Assembly (NCBI GenBank): GCA_020848745.1
Contig: JADLHM010000055.1
Span: 62,001-126,000 of the forward strand
Length of the DNA stretch: 64,000 bases
Direction of reading: 5' to 3'
Origin: Deltaproteobacteria bacterium
Lineage (GTDB): Bacteria; Desulfobacterota; Binatia; UTPRO1
Under the pieces are notes generated by a model. It was not told the DNA's origin. It was given only the letters and a program-made list of their open reading frames with translations, and ran no database searches. The position numbers and the translations under genes are program-made. Shown here piece after piece: positions 42,659 to 53,500 of the stretch (positions are counted from its first letter, which is position 1; each line of letters opens with the position of its first letter).

Positions 42659-45600
42659 ATGAATCCAGCCTGGTCCCGCCGCGCCGTGGCGCTCCTCGGC
42701 GCGCTCGTGTGCTGTCTCGCGGTCGCGCCCCGGGTGATGGCCGCGCCGTCGTTTACCCTCTTCGAGTCCGGGCAGGTGCGACCCCTCGCGTCTTCCCCCG
42801 ACGGGACGCGTCTTTTCGCGGTCAACACTCCCGACAACCGGCTCGAGGTCTTCGACGTGACCGGCGCGAGCATCGCCCACGCCGGGAGCGTCACGGTCGG
42901 TCTCGAGCCGGTCGCCGTCGCGGCTCGCACCAACGGCGAGGTCTGGGTCGTGAACCATCTCTCCGACAGCGTGAGCGTCGTCGACGTCAGCGATCCCGCG
43001 GCGCCGCGCGTCGTCCGGACGCTGCTCGTCGGCGATGAGCCCCGCGACATCGTCTTCGCCGGTGCGGGCGGCAACCGGGCGTTCATCACGACGGCGCACC
43101 GTGGCCAGAACACGCCCCACCACGCCACCATCGAGACGATCCTCTCGACGGCCGGCCTCGGCCGCGCCGACGTGTGGGTCTTCGACGCCGCGAACCTCGG
43201 GGTCTCGCTCGGCGGGACGCCGCTCACGATCGTCACCGTGTTCGGCGACACGCCGCGTGCGCTCACGGTGTCGCCCGACGGCGGCACGGTCTACGCCGCC
43301 GTCTTCCACTCCGGGAATCGCACCACGACGCTGTCCGAGGGGGTCGTGCCCGACACGGGTCCGAATGCGCTTCCACTTCCGAACGACAACTTCCAGAACA
43401 TCGTCGGTCCCGAGGTCGGACTCATCGTCCGCTACGACGGGACGAAATGGACCGACGAGCTCGGCCGCGACTGGAGCAGCTCCGTCAAGTTCTCCCTGCC
43501 CGACAAGGACGTCTTCTCGATCGACGCCGACGCCAACCCGCCGGCGCAGGTCGTCGGTCCGACGAGCTTCTACGCCGACGTCGGCACGATCCTGTTCAAC
43601 ATGGTGACGAACCCGGTGAACGGGAAGGTCTACGTCACCAACCTCGACTCGAAGAACCACGTGCGCTTCGAAGGCGAAGGCGTCTATGCCTCGGGCTTCA
43701 AGCCAGTGGGCGAGCCGGCGAGCGTCCGCGGCCACCTCGCGGAGTCGCGCATCACCGTGCTCGACGGGGCGTCGGTCTTGCCGCGACACCTGAACAAGCA
43801 CGTCGATTACTCGACGTGCTGCGCGCCGATCCCGAACACCGAGAATGCCGACAGCCTGGCGTTCCCGCTCGGCATGGCGGTGTCGAGCGACGGCGGCACG
43901 CTCTACGTCGCCGGTTTCGGGACCGGCGAGATCGGCGTCTACGACACGAGCGAGATCGAGAACGATACCTTCACGCCGGCGTCGGCGGACCAGATTCCGC
44001 TGACCGGCGGCGGTCCGACGGGCCTCGTGCTCGACGAAGCCCGGACCCGCCTCTATGTGCTGACGCGCTTCGACAACTCGCTTTCGGTGGTGAGCACCGC
44101 GACCGGTGCCGAGACCGCGCACGTCGCCTTGCACAACCCCGAGCCCGCGAGCGTGGTCACGGGCCGGCCGCGGCTCTACGACACGAGCTTCTCCTCGAGC
44201 CACGGCGACTCGTCGTGCGCGAGCTGCCACATCTTCGGCGACTTCGACAGCCTGGCCTGGGACCTCGGCAACCCCGACGACACCGTGCTCAACAACCCCG
44301 GCCCGTTCTCGGTCGGGCCGTTCATCAACCCGGATTTCCACCCGATGAAGGGCCCGATGACGACGCAGAGTCTGCGCGGCATGGCGAACCACGGGCCTAT
44401 GCACTGGCGCGGCGACCGCACCGGCGGCAACGAGCCCGGCGTTGTGACCGCCCAGCCCGACTCCGGCACGTTCGACGAGGACGCGGCGTTCAAGAAGTTC
44501 AATCCGGCGTTCCCCGGTTTGGTCGGGCGGGATCAGCAACTGACGGCGAACGAGATGCAGCAGTTCACCGACTTCGTCCTGCAGGTCACGTATCCGCCGA
44601 ACCCGATCCGCAACCTCGACAACTCGCTGACACCGTCACAGATGAACGGCCGGAACTTCTTCTTCGGGCCGGTGTCCGACACCTTCCAGGACTGCGACGG
44701 CTGCCACCGCCTGGTGCCGTCCGCGAACGCGGCGGCCGGCGTCGCGGCGCCGGGCTTCTTCGGCACCGACGGGCGCTCGTCTTTCGAGAACGAGACGCAG
44801 ATTCTGAAGGTTCCGCAGCTGCGCAACATGTACCAGAAGGTCGGCATGTTCGGCATGGCGGCGGTGCCGTTCTTCAACGCCGGCAACAACGGGTTCCAGG
44901 GCGACCAGGTCCGTGGCTTCGGCTTCCTGCACGACGGCAGCGTCGATACGCTCTTCCGCTTCCACCAGGCGACCGTCTTCAACCAGACGGGCATCAACGG
45001 CATCAATCCGACCGGCATTCCGGCGGGCCCCGCGGGCGATCCGCTGCGTCGCGACCTCGACGCGTTCATGATGGCGTTCGACTCGAACCTGGCGCCGATC
45101 GTCGGCCAGCAGATCACCCGCACGAGCACGAACGGCGCGACGGTCGATCCGCGCATCACACTGCTCGAGCAGCGCGCCGACGCCGGAGAATGCGACCTCG
45201 TCGCGAAGGGCAAGATCGGCGGCGAGGAGCACGGATGGCTCTACGTCGGCGGCGGCGACTTCGAAACCGATCGCTCTGGCGAGGTGCCGCTCGGCGACTC
45301 CGCGATCCGCGCGCTCGCGAACACGGCCGGGCAGGAGATCACCTTCACCTGTGTGCCGCCGGGGTCAGGGCTCCGCATCGGCATCGACCGCGACGGCGAC
45401 GGCTACGGCGACGGCGACGAGCGCGACAACGGCAGCGATCCGACCGATGCCGGCAGCATTCCAACGGGCGTTCCTCCCGTCTGTGCGACCGTCTCGCCGG
45501 CGCTGTGGAAGTCGGCGACCCTCACCGACAAGACGGGCCGTCTCTCGCTCCGCGGCGACCTGTTCCTCGGCGCGTACGCGCAGGAGCCGGTCTCGGCGAG

Positions 45601-45880
45601 CGCCGACGACAACGACGGCGCGATCTTCGCCGACGGCGTCGCGGGCAACGTGATCGTGCCGAAGGGCTCGGGCTTCAAGTACAAGGCGCCGCGCGGCGCG
45701 ACCGGCGTGACCGAGGTCGCCGTGAAGGAGAAGCGCAACTCGGGCGGCATCTTCACCGTCACGGTGAAGACGAAGGGCGCCTGGATGCAGGGCGCGGCCG
45801 ACGAGGACGAGACGACGACCGTCGTCAATCTGAACATCGGCGGCGCGTGTTTCCGCGGCAACGCCAAGCACGTACGCTGA
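42659..45880 (+). CDS. Secreted beta-propeller di-haem cytochrome c
   Basis: 1073 residues with a signal peptide ([24 protein letters not shown]). The first 500 residues are YVTN/NHL-type repeats ([54 protein letters not shown]). Two CxxCH haem sites follow: CASCH (about residue 520) and CDGCH (about 680), with later His and Met as possible axial ligands. Next is a calcium-type [19 protein letters not shown] segment and a beta-rich C-terminal domain (about 940-1073). It is placed in the periplasm or on the surface and probably works in electron transfer or peroxidase-like chemistry. GGAGGC precedes the ATG. Confidence 0.88.
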   Translation: MNPAWSRRAVALLGALVCCLAVAPRVMAAPSFTLFESGQVRPLASSPDGTRLFAVNTPDNRLEVFDVTGASIAHAGSVTVGLEPVAVAARTNGEVWVVNHLSDSVSVVDVSDPAAPRVVRTLLVGDEPRDIVFAGAGGNRAFITTAHRGQNTPHHATIETILSTAGLGRADVWVFDAANLGVSLGGTPLTIVTVFGDTPRALTVSPDGGTVYAAVFHSGNRTTTLSEGVVPDTGPNALPLPNDNFQNIVGPEVGLIVRYDGTKWTDELGRDWSSSVKFSLPDKDVFSIDADANPPAQVVGPTSFYADVGTILFNMVTNPVNGKVYVTNLDSKNHVRFEGEGVYASGFKPVGEPASVRGHLAESRITVLDGASVLPRHLNKHVDYSTCCAPIPNTENADSLAFPLGMAVSSDGGTLYVAGFGTGEIGVYDTSEIENDTFTPASADQIPLTGGGPTGLVLDEARTRLYVLTRFDNSLSVVSTATGAETAHVALHNPEPASVVTGRPRLYDTSFSSSHGDSSCASCHIFGDFDSLAWDLGNPDDTVLNNPGPFSVGPFINPDFHPMKGPMTTQSLRGMANHGPMHWRGDRTGGNEPGVVTAQPDSGTFDEDAAFKKFNPAFPGLVGRDQQLTANEMQQFTDFVLQVTYPPNPIRNLDNSLTPSQMNGRNFFFGPVSDTFQDCDGCHRLVPSANAAAGVAAPGFFGTDGRSSFENETQILKVPQLRNMYQKVGMFGMAAVPFFNAGNNGFQGDQVRGFGFLHDGSVDTLFRFHQATVFNQTGINGINPTGIPAGPAGDPLRRDLDAFMMAFDSNLAPIVGQQITRTSTNGATVDPRITLLEQRADAGECDLVAKGKIGGEEHGWLYVGGGDFETDRSGEVPLGDSAIRALANTAGQEITFTCVPPGSGLRIGIDRDGDGYGDGDERDNGSDPTDAGSIPTGVPPVCATVSPALWKSATLTDKTGRLSLRGDLFLGAYAQEPVSASADDNDGAIFADGVAGNVIVPKGSGFKYKAPRGATGVTEVAVKEKRNSGGIFTVTVKTKGAWMQGAADEDETTTVVNLNIGGACFRGNAKHVR

Positions 45881-45904
45881 TCGCGTCCGCGATCCGTTGA
45901 GCGG

Positions 45905-45942
45905 AGCGACGCCGCCCGCAGTTCGGTGCGGGCGGCGTCGCT
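45905..45942 (+). terminator. Strong hairpin after the di-haem gene
   Basis: AGCGACGCCGCCCGCA (45905-45920) pairs perfectly over 16 bp with its complement at 45927-45942; loop GTTCGG, followed by CGTTTG. It starts 24 nt after the stop. Confidence 0.75.
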
Positions 45943-46007
45943 CGTTTGCACGATCCCGCCTCGCGGCGCATCCTGCGGGCTTTGCGGAGTCTGGGGAGGA
46001 GCCGATC

Positions 46008-47294
46008 ATGCCGAGCGACACGCTCACGGTCACCGACAATCGCACCGGGCGCACGTACACGTTGCCGATCCGCGGCAACGCGATCACCGCGACCGACCTC
46101 CGGCAGATCAAGGGACCCGACGATTCGGAACTGATCTCGTTCGATCCGGCGCTCCGCAACACGGCGACGTGCCGGAGCGCGATCACGCACCTCGACGGCC
46201 GGGCCGGGACGCTCAGCCACCGCGGCTATGCGATCGAAGACCTCGCCGATCGGTCGAGCTACCTGGAGGTGGCCTACCTGATCCTCGAGGGCGGGCTGCC
46301 GAACCGGACGCAGCTCGACGCCTGGCAGGCGGAGCTCGCGCGGCACGCGCTCATCCACGAGTACGTCACGCGATTCATCGACGGCTTCCGCTATGACGCG
46401 CACCCGATGGGCATGCTCATGAGCACGGTCGCCGGGCTCTCGACGTTCTACCCGGAGGCGGCGCACGTCGACGATCCGGCGGTGCGCCGCCGCCAGATCG
46501 TGCGGCTCCTCGGGCAGGTGCCGACGCTCGCCGCGTTCGCGCACCGCAAGCGCACGGGCCTGCCGTACGTGTATCCCGACCTCGGGCTCTCCTACGTCGG
46601 CAACTTCCTCAGCATGATGTTCCGCATGACCGAGCTCCGGTACGAGGCCGACCCGGTGATCGAACGCGCGCTCGACGTGGTCTTCTTGCTGCACGCGGAC
46701 CACGAGCAGGCCTGCTCGACGACCACCATGCGCTGCGTGGGGAGTGCCAAGACCGACCCCTACAGCGCCGCGGCCGCCGCGACCGCGGCGCTCTTCGGGC
46801 GCTTCCACGACGAGGCGTACGAGGCCGTGATCACGATGCTCGAACGGATCGGCGGACCGGAGGGCGTACCGGCGTTCGTCGCCGAGGCCGCACGCACGCG
46901 CAGCGAGCCGCCCGGCTTCGGGCACCGCGTGTATCGCACCTACGATCCGCGCGCGCGCATCCTGCGCGGGCACGCGGCGAAGGTGTTCGCCGTGACCGGC
47001 CGTCCGCGCATCTTCGAGACCGCGCTCGCGCTCGAGGAGGCCGCCGCCGGGGACGCATACTTCATAGAGCAAGCGCTCCACCCGACGATCGACTTCTACG
47101 AGACGATCATCTATCACGCGATCGGCTTTCCCCCGGAGATGTTCCCCGTGCTCTTCGCCATCCCGCGCTTCGTCGGATGGGCGGCGCAGTGGAACGAGAT
47201 GATGAACGATCCCCACCAACGAACGTACCGGCCGCGCCAGCTCTACACGGGCGTCGGCGCGCGCCCGTACCTGCCCATGACGGAACGTGCATGA
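46008..47294 (+). CDS. Citrate synthase family protein with altered active-site loop
   Basis: 428 residues, full length for type II citrate synthase. GGGGAGGA precedes ATG 46008. Conserved: LRNTATCRSAITHLDGRAGTLSHRGYAIEDLA, the catalytic His in LLHADHEQACSTTTMR, GFGHRVYRTYDPRA, and the Asp region PTIDFYETIIYHAIGFPPEMFPVLFAIPRFVGW. The segment usually reading GPLHGGANEAV is GRFHDEAYEAV: the His stays but G-G-A-N becomes D-E-A-Y. That loop contacts oxaloacetate and CoA, so the acceptor 2-oxo acid may differ (2-methylcitrate or another Claisen product). It is coupled by ATGA to a class II aldolase gene. Confidence 0.88.
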   Translation: MPSDTLTVTDNRTGRTYTLPIRGNAITATDLRQIKGPDDSELISFDPALRNTATCRSAITHLDGRAGTLSHRGYAIEDLADRSSYLEVAYLILEGGLPNRTQLDAWQAELARHALIHEYVTRFIDGFRYDAHPMGMLMSTVAGLSTFYPEAAHVDDPAVRRRQIVRLLGQVPTLAAFAHRKRTGLPYVYPDLGLSYVGNFLSMMFRMTELRYEADPVIERALDVVFLLHADHEQACSTTTMRCVGSAKTDPYSAAAAATAALFGRFHDEAYEAVITMLERIGGPEGVPAFVAEAARTRSEPPGFGHRVYRTYDPRARILRGHAAKVFAVTGRPRIFETALALEEAAAGDAYFIEQALHPTIDFYETIIYHAIGFPPEMFPVLFAIPRFVGWAAQWNEMMNDPHQRTYRPRQLYTGVGARPYLPMTERA

Positions 47295-47896
47295 ACCTCG
47301 ATGATCTGAAGAAGCACCTGGTCGACATCTGTCATTGCGCGAGCGAGCGGTGGTTGACCGCCGGCTCGGGCGGCAACATCAGCGTCCGCATCCCCGACAC
47401 GACCCGCTACCTCTGCACCGCGACCGGAGTCACCTTCCGCGACACGGCGGTCGAGAACGTCGTCGAGATGGATCTCGACGGCCGGCAGATCAGCCCGGGT
47501 CCGTGGAAGCCGTCGAAGGAGCATCGCTGGCACGCCGGCATCCTGGCGCTCCGTCCGGAGGTCCATGGCGTCGTCCATACGCACTCCACCGCGACCATGG
47601 CCTTCGGCATCGTGAACATGACGCCGCCCCACATGACGGGCCAGGCGCGCGCCCACCTCGGCAACATCCAAATCGTTCCCTATGCGGATGCGGGATCCGA
47701 CAAGCTCCGCGACCTCATCGTCGACGTGTACGAAGAGCATCCGGAGACCCGCATCGTGCTCCTCGCGAACCACGGACTCGCGGCGACCGGGCCGACCCTC
47801 CTCGAGGCCTACAATCGGGCCGAGATCGTCGAAGATTCCGCCCAGGCCTATCTGGACTGCCGGATCCTCGGCCGGGAGCCCAAGACCGACTTCTAG
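47291..47896 (+). CDS. Class II aldolase/adducin family protein
   Basis: 201 residues; the ATG overlaps the citrate-synthase stop (ATGA). WLTAGSGGNISVRIPD is the conserved N-terminal GN-S block. The catalytic and zinc-ligand set is visible: Glu in PSKEHRWHAGI, H-x-H in VVHTHSTATM, and the third His in LLANHGLAATG. Members (fuculose-1-P, ribulose-5-P, methylthioribulose-1-P) act on phosphorylated ketoses or dehydrate them. Coupling to a citrate-synthase-like enzyme suggests the two act on consecutive metabolites, for example an aldol product feeding a 2-oxo acid. Confidence 0.9.
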   Translation: MNLDDLKKHLVDICHCASERWLTAGSGGNISVRIPDTTRYLCTATGVTFRDTAVENVVEMDLDGRQISPGPWKPSKEHRWHAGILALRPEVHGVVHTHSTATMAFGIVNMTPPHMTGQARAHLGNIQIVPYADAGSDKLRDLIVDVYEEHPETRIVLLANHGLAATGPTLLEAYNRAEIVEDSAQAYLDCRILGREPKTDF

Positions 47897-47925
47897 CGGC
47901 ATCGCCGGGGACGCCGGCGGTCGTT

Positions 47926-49661
47926 TCACTGCTGCAGGCAGTAGACGTGGTGGGGCGTGCCGCACGCCGACGTGGTGGCGGTGTTGTTCCACCACGTCGG
48001 GCTCGCGAAGGTCGCGCTGCCGAAGATCGCGGCGCCGGTGCCCGCGGCGAAGTCCCCGCACGTCGTCGTGCTCGTGCCGGCGACCGACGGGGTCGTCGCG
48101 CCGCTCCAGGCGACGTCCGAAAGGCTGCTGAGATACGCGCCGGTCGGCCGCTGCCAGATGCCGCTCGCGAGGGTGCCGCCGGCGGCGAGCGTCGCGCCGT
48201 CGGAGACGAACGTGCCGTCGCGGCGCACGTAGGTCGCGGCGAGCGCGATCCGTGACACCGCGCTCGCGGCCGAGGTCGCGAGAAGGGCCTTGTAGGTGCC
48301 GGAGAGCGACGCGCCGAGCGCTTCGCTCGCGCACATCGCGTCCGCGCTCGCGAGCCCGTCGCCGACGCTCGGGTCGATGGTGCCGTTCGTGATGAACGCG
48401 AGCTTGCCTTCCGTGACCGTCGGCCCGAGCGCGTTCGCGCCGAGGCTGGTGCCGAAGCAATAGTGGCGGCGGGGCTGCGAGCAGTTGCCGTTCGCGGCGT
48501 CCGTCCAGGCGGCGGGGCCGCCGAGGCCGTTGCCGATGCGGCCATTGCCGCTCGTCGCCGTCCAGTTGGTGCAGGTGTTGTCGCTGGCGACGCCGTTTTT
48601 CTGGGTGCCGGTCCACACCTCGACCCCGCCGACGTCGTTGCCGAGCTCGTCGAGGTGGATCGCGTTGAAGACCTGGTTCGCCGCCAGCGCGGACGGGAGG
48701 TCGGCGACCGGCGCGCCGTCGGGGCGCACGAAGCCGCGCGCGCCGCCGAGCCGGTCGATCGCGTTCACCGTCGCCGTCGAGAGCCAGGCGACGTAGGTGC
48801 CCGGCAGGCCGGCTGCGGCGGCGCGGGCGCCGCAGATGGCATCGGCGCCGACGAGCCCGCCGAAATCGCCGCCGTGGGTCGTCGAGGTCACGAAGACGAC
48901 GTTGAAGAGCCCGGGGGTCGCGCTGGCGGTCGGGGTCGCGGTCGCGGTCAGCGTGGGCGTCGGGGTCTGTGATTGGGTCGGCGTCGGGGTGAGGCTCGTC
49001 GCGGTTTCTTGCGGGGTCGGCGTGGCCGTCGTCGCGACGGTCGCCGTGGCCGTCGGTAGGGCGGTCGGGGTGGGGGCGGCCGAGGGCGTCGCCGACGCTG
49101 CGGGCGCGGGGCACGCGGCGGTGCGCAGATCGTACCCGACGCTCGCGAGGAGCGCCTCGGCGCGCGGCATGCCCGACTCGGTGACGTCCGCGGCGCGGCA
49201 GTCCGCGACGCGCAACACGCACTCGACGTAGTCGTCGAGCGCGCCCGTCGGGTCGGTGCCGAAGCGGAGGCACGTCGCGCGGAGCGCGTCCACGTCGAGG
49301 GCGGCGGCGCCACGCAGCACGTCGTACGAAACGGCCGCGGTTCCGCAGGCCTTCACGATGGCCGCACGGAGCTTCACGCCGGCCCGCCCGACGCGCAGGA
49401 TCTGGTTGTCGCAGAGCGTGGCGGCCTTGGCGGCGCACCCGCCGTCACCCGGCTTCAGCTGCACGCACGAGAAGACCGCGTCGAGGCACTTCTGCACGCT
49501 CGCGAGCTTTCCGGCCGTGAAGGTGCGCGCGGCCTGCCGATCGCCTTCTGGCACTTCACGACGACGCGGGCCGTCGCCGGGTCGGGAACGCTCTGGGCCG
49601 CGGCGCGGGACGCGAACGACGCGAGAACGACGGCGAGGACGATGGTGAACGGGAAGCGCAC
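47926..49661 (-). pseudogene. Secreted DUF1554-type repeat protein, broken by a one-base frameshift
   Basis: GTG 49661 opens a signal peptide (MRFPFTIVLAVVLASFASRAAA) and then KCQKAIGR, where the frame breaks near 49540. The continuing frame resumes RQAARTFTAGKLASVQKC, which completes the expected sequence if one base is restored. Downstream are a Cys-rich helical domain, a Thr/Pro linker of about 60 residues, and two DUF1554-like repeats (FVTSTTHGGDFGGLVGADAICG...HYCFG and FITNGTIDPSVGDGLASADAMC...HVYCLQQ). It would be exported. A sequencing or assembly indel is as likely as true inactivation. Confidence 0.75.
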
Positions 49662-49741
49662 GGCGGGAATTCGGGGAGAGCGGCTCCTGCGAGGATGGTC
49701 GTCGCCGCTTTCCCGGTCAAGGGCGGTTCCGGGCGCCGAGA

Positions 49742-50395
49742 TCAGCCCGACAAGCGCGACAGGAACCCCTGGTCCTGCTCGACGAGCGCCTGCAGCGAGG
49801 GCCGCCCGACGATGCGTTCGAACCACGCGGCGAGCGCGGGGAACCTCGCGCGGTCGATCTCGACGCCGGCGTGGCGGAGGTTCACGAGCTGGCAGGCGAC
49901 GCTCACGTCCGCGAGCGTGAAGGTCTCGGCGACGAGGTGGTGGCGGCCGTCGAGCTCGCCTTCGAGGTACGCGAGGAACGTCGGCAGCTCCTTGAGGCCG
50001 CTTTGCACGACCGCCTCGTCGCAGCCGCCCTTGATGAGCTTCGCGCTGATGACGCGCTGGAAGAACACCTTGGCCGTGAGGCTCGGGGCCATGCCGCCGT
50101 CGGCGTACTCGTCGAACCAGCGCACCCGGGCACGCTCGTAGGGATCGCGGGGGAAGAGGGCGGGCGTCGGGAAGCGCTCCTCCAGGTACTCGGCGATGAC
50201 CGTGCTGTCGGCGAGCGAGCGGCCCTGTTCGTCCTCGAGGGCGGGAATGCGTCCGAGCGGACTGCGCTTCAGCAAGTCGCCGCTCTTGTCGAACGGATTC
50301 GTCGCGACGAGCTCGTAGGGGATCTGCTTCTCGGTCAGCACGCAGCGGACCTTGCGCACGAAGGGGGAGAGCAGGGCGCCGTAGATCTTGAGCAT
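49742..50395 (-). CDS. Glutathione S-transferase
   Basis: 217 residues from ATG 50395 (GGAG upstream; a longer in-frame start lacks a site). Thioredoxin-fold half: KIYGALLSPFVRKVRCVLTEKQIPYELV, SPLGRIPALEDEQG with the cis-Pro, and LADSTVIAEYLEERFP with the D-S glutathione contact. The helical half includes LVAETFTLADVSVACQL. S-P-F-V resembles the Ser-type active site of bacterial GSTs. It conjugates glutathione or acts as a glutathione-linked reductase or isomerase. It stands alone, divergent from the cyclase gene. Confidence 0.93.
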   Translation of the reverse strand: MLKIYGALLSPFVRKVRCVLTEKQIPYELVATNPFDKSGDLLKRSPLGRIPALEDEQGRSLADSTVIAEYLEERFPTPALFPRDPYERARVRWFDEYADGGMAPSLTAKVFFQRVISAKLIKGGCDEAVVQSGLKELPTFLAYLEGELDGRHHLVAETFTLADVSVACQLVNLRHAGVEIDRARFPALAAWFERIVGRPSLQALVEQDQGFLSRLSG

Positions 50396-50474
50396 GGGGG
50401 AGCTCCTTCCGAGGCTGACGTGCGCCGCAGCGCGGCGCCGAGCGGTCAACTAACGGCCGCCGCCGGCTGAAGCA

Positions 50475-50502
50475 ATGACGTTCGACCGCCTCTTGGTATA
50501 GA
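50475..50502 (+). promoter_or_regulatory. Candidate promoter just upstream of the cyclase gene
   Basis: ATGACG (50475-50480), 16 bp, TATAGA (50497-50502); the ATG follows 10 nt later, so the transcript would have a leader of only a few bases. Confidence 0.35.
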
Positions 50503-50512
50503 GCGAACGGCG

Positions 50513-53500
50513 ATGGCAGCCCCTGAAGCCGCCGCCGACCTCGACCGGCGCCGCGCGACGGTGGTCTTCGTCGACCTCCTCGGCGCGTCGACCCTCGCCA
50601 GCGAGGCCGGCATCGAGCGCGCCTACGCGATCGTCACGGGCTGCATGCGCGTGCTCGACGGCATCGCGCGCCGGCACGGGGGTGTCGTCGATCGCTACCT
50701 GAGCGACGCCCTCATGGCGGTGTTCGGCTTTCCCATCCGGAAGGCCGATGCCCCGGCCTTGGCGGTCGCCGCGGCCGTGGAGATGCTCGATGCCGCGGCC
50801 CGCTACGCGGGCGAGGTGCGAAGCCCGGTTCCGCTCCAGCTCCGCATCGGCATCAACACCGGCCTCATGATCGCCGGCGATCTGCGCGGCGCGGTGGTCC
50901 GCGAGTTCGCCGTCATGGGCGACGCGGTGAACGTGGCGGCGCGCTTCAAGGATCTCGGCGATCCCGGCCACATCCACATCGGCGCCGCGACCGCCGCCGG
51001 GGCGCGCGAGCGGTTCGAGCTGCTCGCGCTGCCATCGCTCGTGCTGCGGGGGAAGCAGCAGGAGGTCGAGGCCTTCCGGGTCGTCCCGCGCGCGCGGCGC
51101 GGCCGGGCCCGGCCGGGCGACGAGCTGGCTCTGGTCGAAACGCCGCTCGTCGGCCGGGCGGAGGCTCTCGCCGCGCTCCGCGCCGCGGCCGAGGCGGCGC
51201 GCGCGGGCCGGGGGCGGTTCGTGCTGCTCCAGGGCGCCGAGGGCATGGGCAAGTCGCGGCTCGTCGCCGAGCTGGCGCGCGAGGCGCGCGCAGCCGGGGC
51301 GCGCGTGCTCGCGGGCGCCGCGCGGCCGAGCCACGCCGACGATCCGCTGCGTCTCGCCCTCGATCTCCTCGCGGACGGGATCGGCGTCGCCGTCGGCGAC
51401 GATGCGGCGACGATCGCCGCGAGCCTGCGGGCCGCGGCTCGGGGATGGCCGCCGCTCGACCGCGACGCGCTCGCGGCGGCGCTCGCCGGGACGATCCCGG
51501 CGCGGGACGCGGCGGCGGCGCTCGCCGCCGCGCTCGAAGCCGTGCTGGCGTCGTTCGCGGCGCGCGGGCCGCTCGTAGTCGTGGCCGAGGACGCGCACTG
51601 GGCGGACGAGGCGTCGCTCGACCTCCTGGCGGCGCTCGCAGTGAAGCTCGCGGCGACGCCGGCGCTCTTCCTCGTCGCCATGCGCCCCGACGCGGCGCGG
51701 GCGGCGCGGCTCCACGCCGCGCTGCCGGGGCTCGTCGCGCTCGACGTCGGGCCGCTCGCGGCGGCGGACGCGGCGGCGCTGGTCGACGCGGTCACCGGGG
51801 GACGCGACCTCGCGCCCGCCGTGCGCGCGCGGCTCGAGACGCGGGCCGGCGGCGCGCCCGCGCGGCTGATCCTCGGCGCGCTCCTCGTCGGGGCGCTCGA
51901 GACCGAACTCGCGCAGGAGGCCGCGACCATCGAGCGCGGCAGCGACGCCGAGCGCCGCCGGGTGACCGTGCTCTTCGCGGACATCACCGGCTTCACGCGC
52001 ATGTCGGAGCAGCTGCCGCCGGCCGAGGCGTATCGCGCGGTGAGCGGCTGCCTCCAGATCCTGCACGAGGCCGCGGTCGAGCACGGCGGCTCGGTCGACA
52101 AGTACCTCGGTGACTGCATCCTGGCGGTATTCGGCGCGCCGATCGCGGTCGAGGACGCGCCGCGCGCCGCCGTCAACGCCGCGATCGAGATGCGCCGGCG
52201 CGTCCGTGCGTACAACGCCGCCGCCGCGCTGCCGTCGCCGCTCGACATCCACGTCGGCATCAACACGGGCTTGAGCGTCGCGGGCGACGTGAGCGGACCT
52301 TTGCTGCGCGAGTTCACGCTCATGGGCGACGCGGTGAGCATCGCCTCGAAGCTCAAGGACGCGGCGCCGGCCGGGCAGGTGTGGGTCGGCCCCGAGACCC
52401 ACCGCGCCACGCAGGCCGACTTCGCCTACGAGGCTGCGCCTGAGAACTCCGGGATCGGCCCCGCCTGGGACCTCCGCTCCGAGCAGGTGCAGGTCTACCG
52501 CAAGCGTCTCGGGCGCGGCGCGACGATCTTCGCCGAGCTCGTCGGGCGCGACGAGGAGCTCGCGGCCTTGCGCCGCATGGTCGCCCGCCTCGTGTGTGGC
52601 GAGGGCGGCGTCGCGGGCATCGTCGGCGAGGCCGGGCTCGGGAAGTCGCGGCTCTTCACCGAGCTCGCCGTGACCGATGAGGGGCGCGCCGTGCGCTGGG
52701 CGGAAGGGCGCGCGGTCGCCCTCGGCCGCAACCTGCGCTTCCACCCCTTCGTCGACCTCCTGCGCTCGCTGCTCGGCGGCGATGGGCAACCGGGGTCCGA
52801 GACGTGGGACGGCCTCGTCGGGACGGCCGCGCCGTTTCTCGGCGCCGAGACCGACGAGCTGATGCCGCCGCTCGCGATGATCGCCGGCGCGGCGCTCCCG
52901 CCGGGGGACGCGGAGCGCATGGCGGAGGTCCGTCCGGAGATCATCGACCGCCTGTACGTGCGCGCGATGCGCGCGCTCATCCGAGGCGTCGCGCGCGCTC
53001 GGCCGCTCGTGCTGTTCTTCGAGGATCTCTACTGGGCGGACCGCGCCTCGATCGAGCTCCTGACGGAGCTCCTGCCGCTGGCGTCCGAGGTGCCCGTGCT
53101 CTTCCTTTACGCGGCCCGTCCCGGGTTCCCGGAGACGACGGGGCGCATCGCGGCGGCCGCGGTCGACGTGCTGCCGGCCGACCGGGTGCTGCGGATGGAT
53201 CTAGGGCCCCTCGACGGCGCGGCGACGATGAAGCTGCTCGGCACGCTCTTCCGCCACGGCGCGCTGCCCCGTACCTCGCGCGAGCGCATCGCCGAGCGCG
53301 CCGGCGGGAATCCGCTCTACGTCGAGGAGCTCCTGCGATCCTTGATCGAGCAGGGCGCGGTCGAGGTCGCGGGCGACGGCCTCCGGGCGACGGCCGCGAT
53401 CGAGTCCATGGTCGTGCCGGCGACGGTGCAGGAGGTGATCCTCGCCCGCGTCGACCATCTGCGGCCGCGGCCGAAGCAGGCGCTGCAGATCGCGGCGGTC

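Noticed and set aside
50450-52789. 779-codon minus-strand ORF opposite the cyclase gene
   Set aside because: Antisense shadow; the plus strand carries clear cyclase and Walker motifs throughout.
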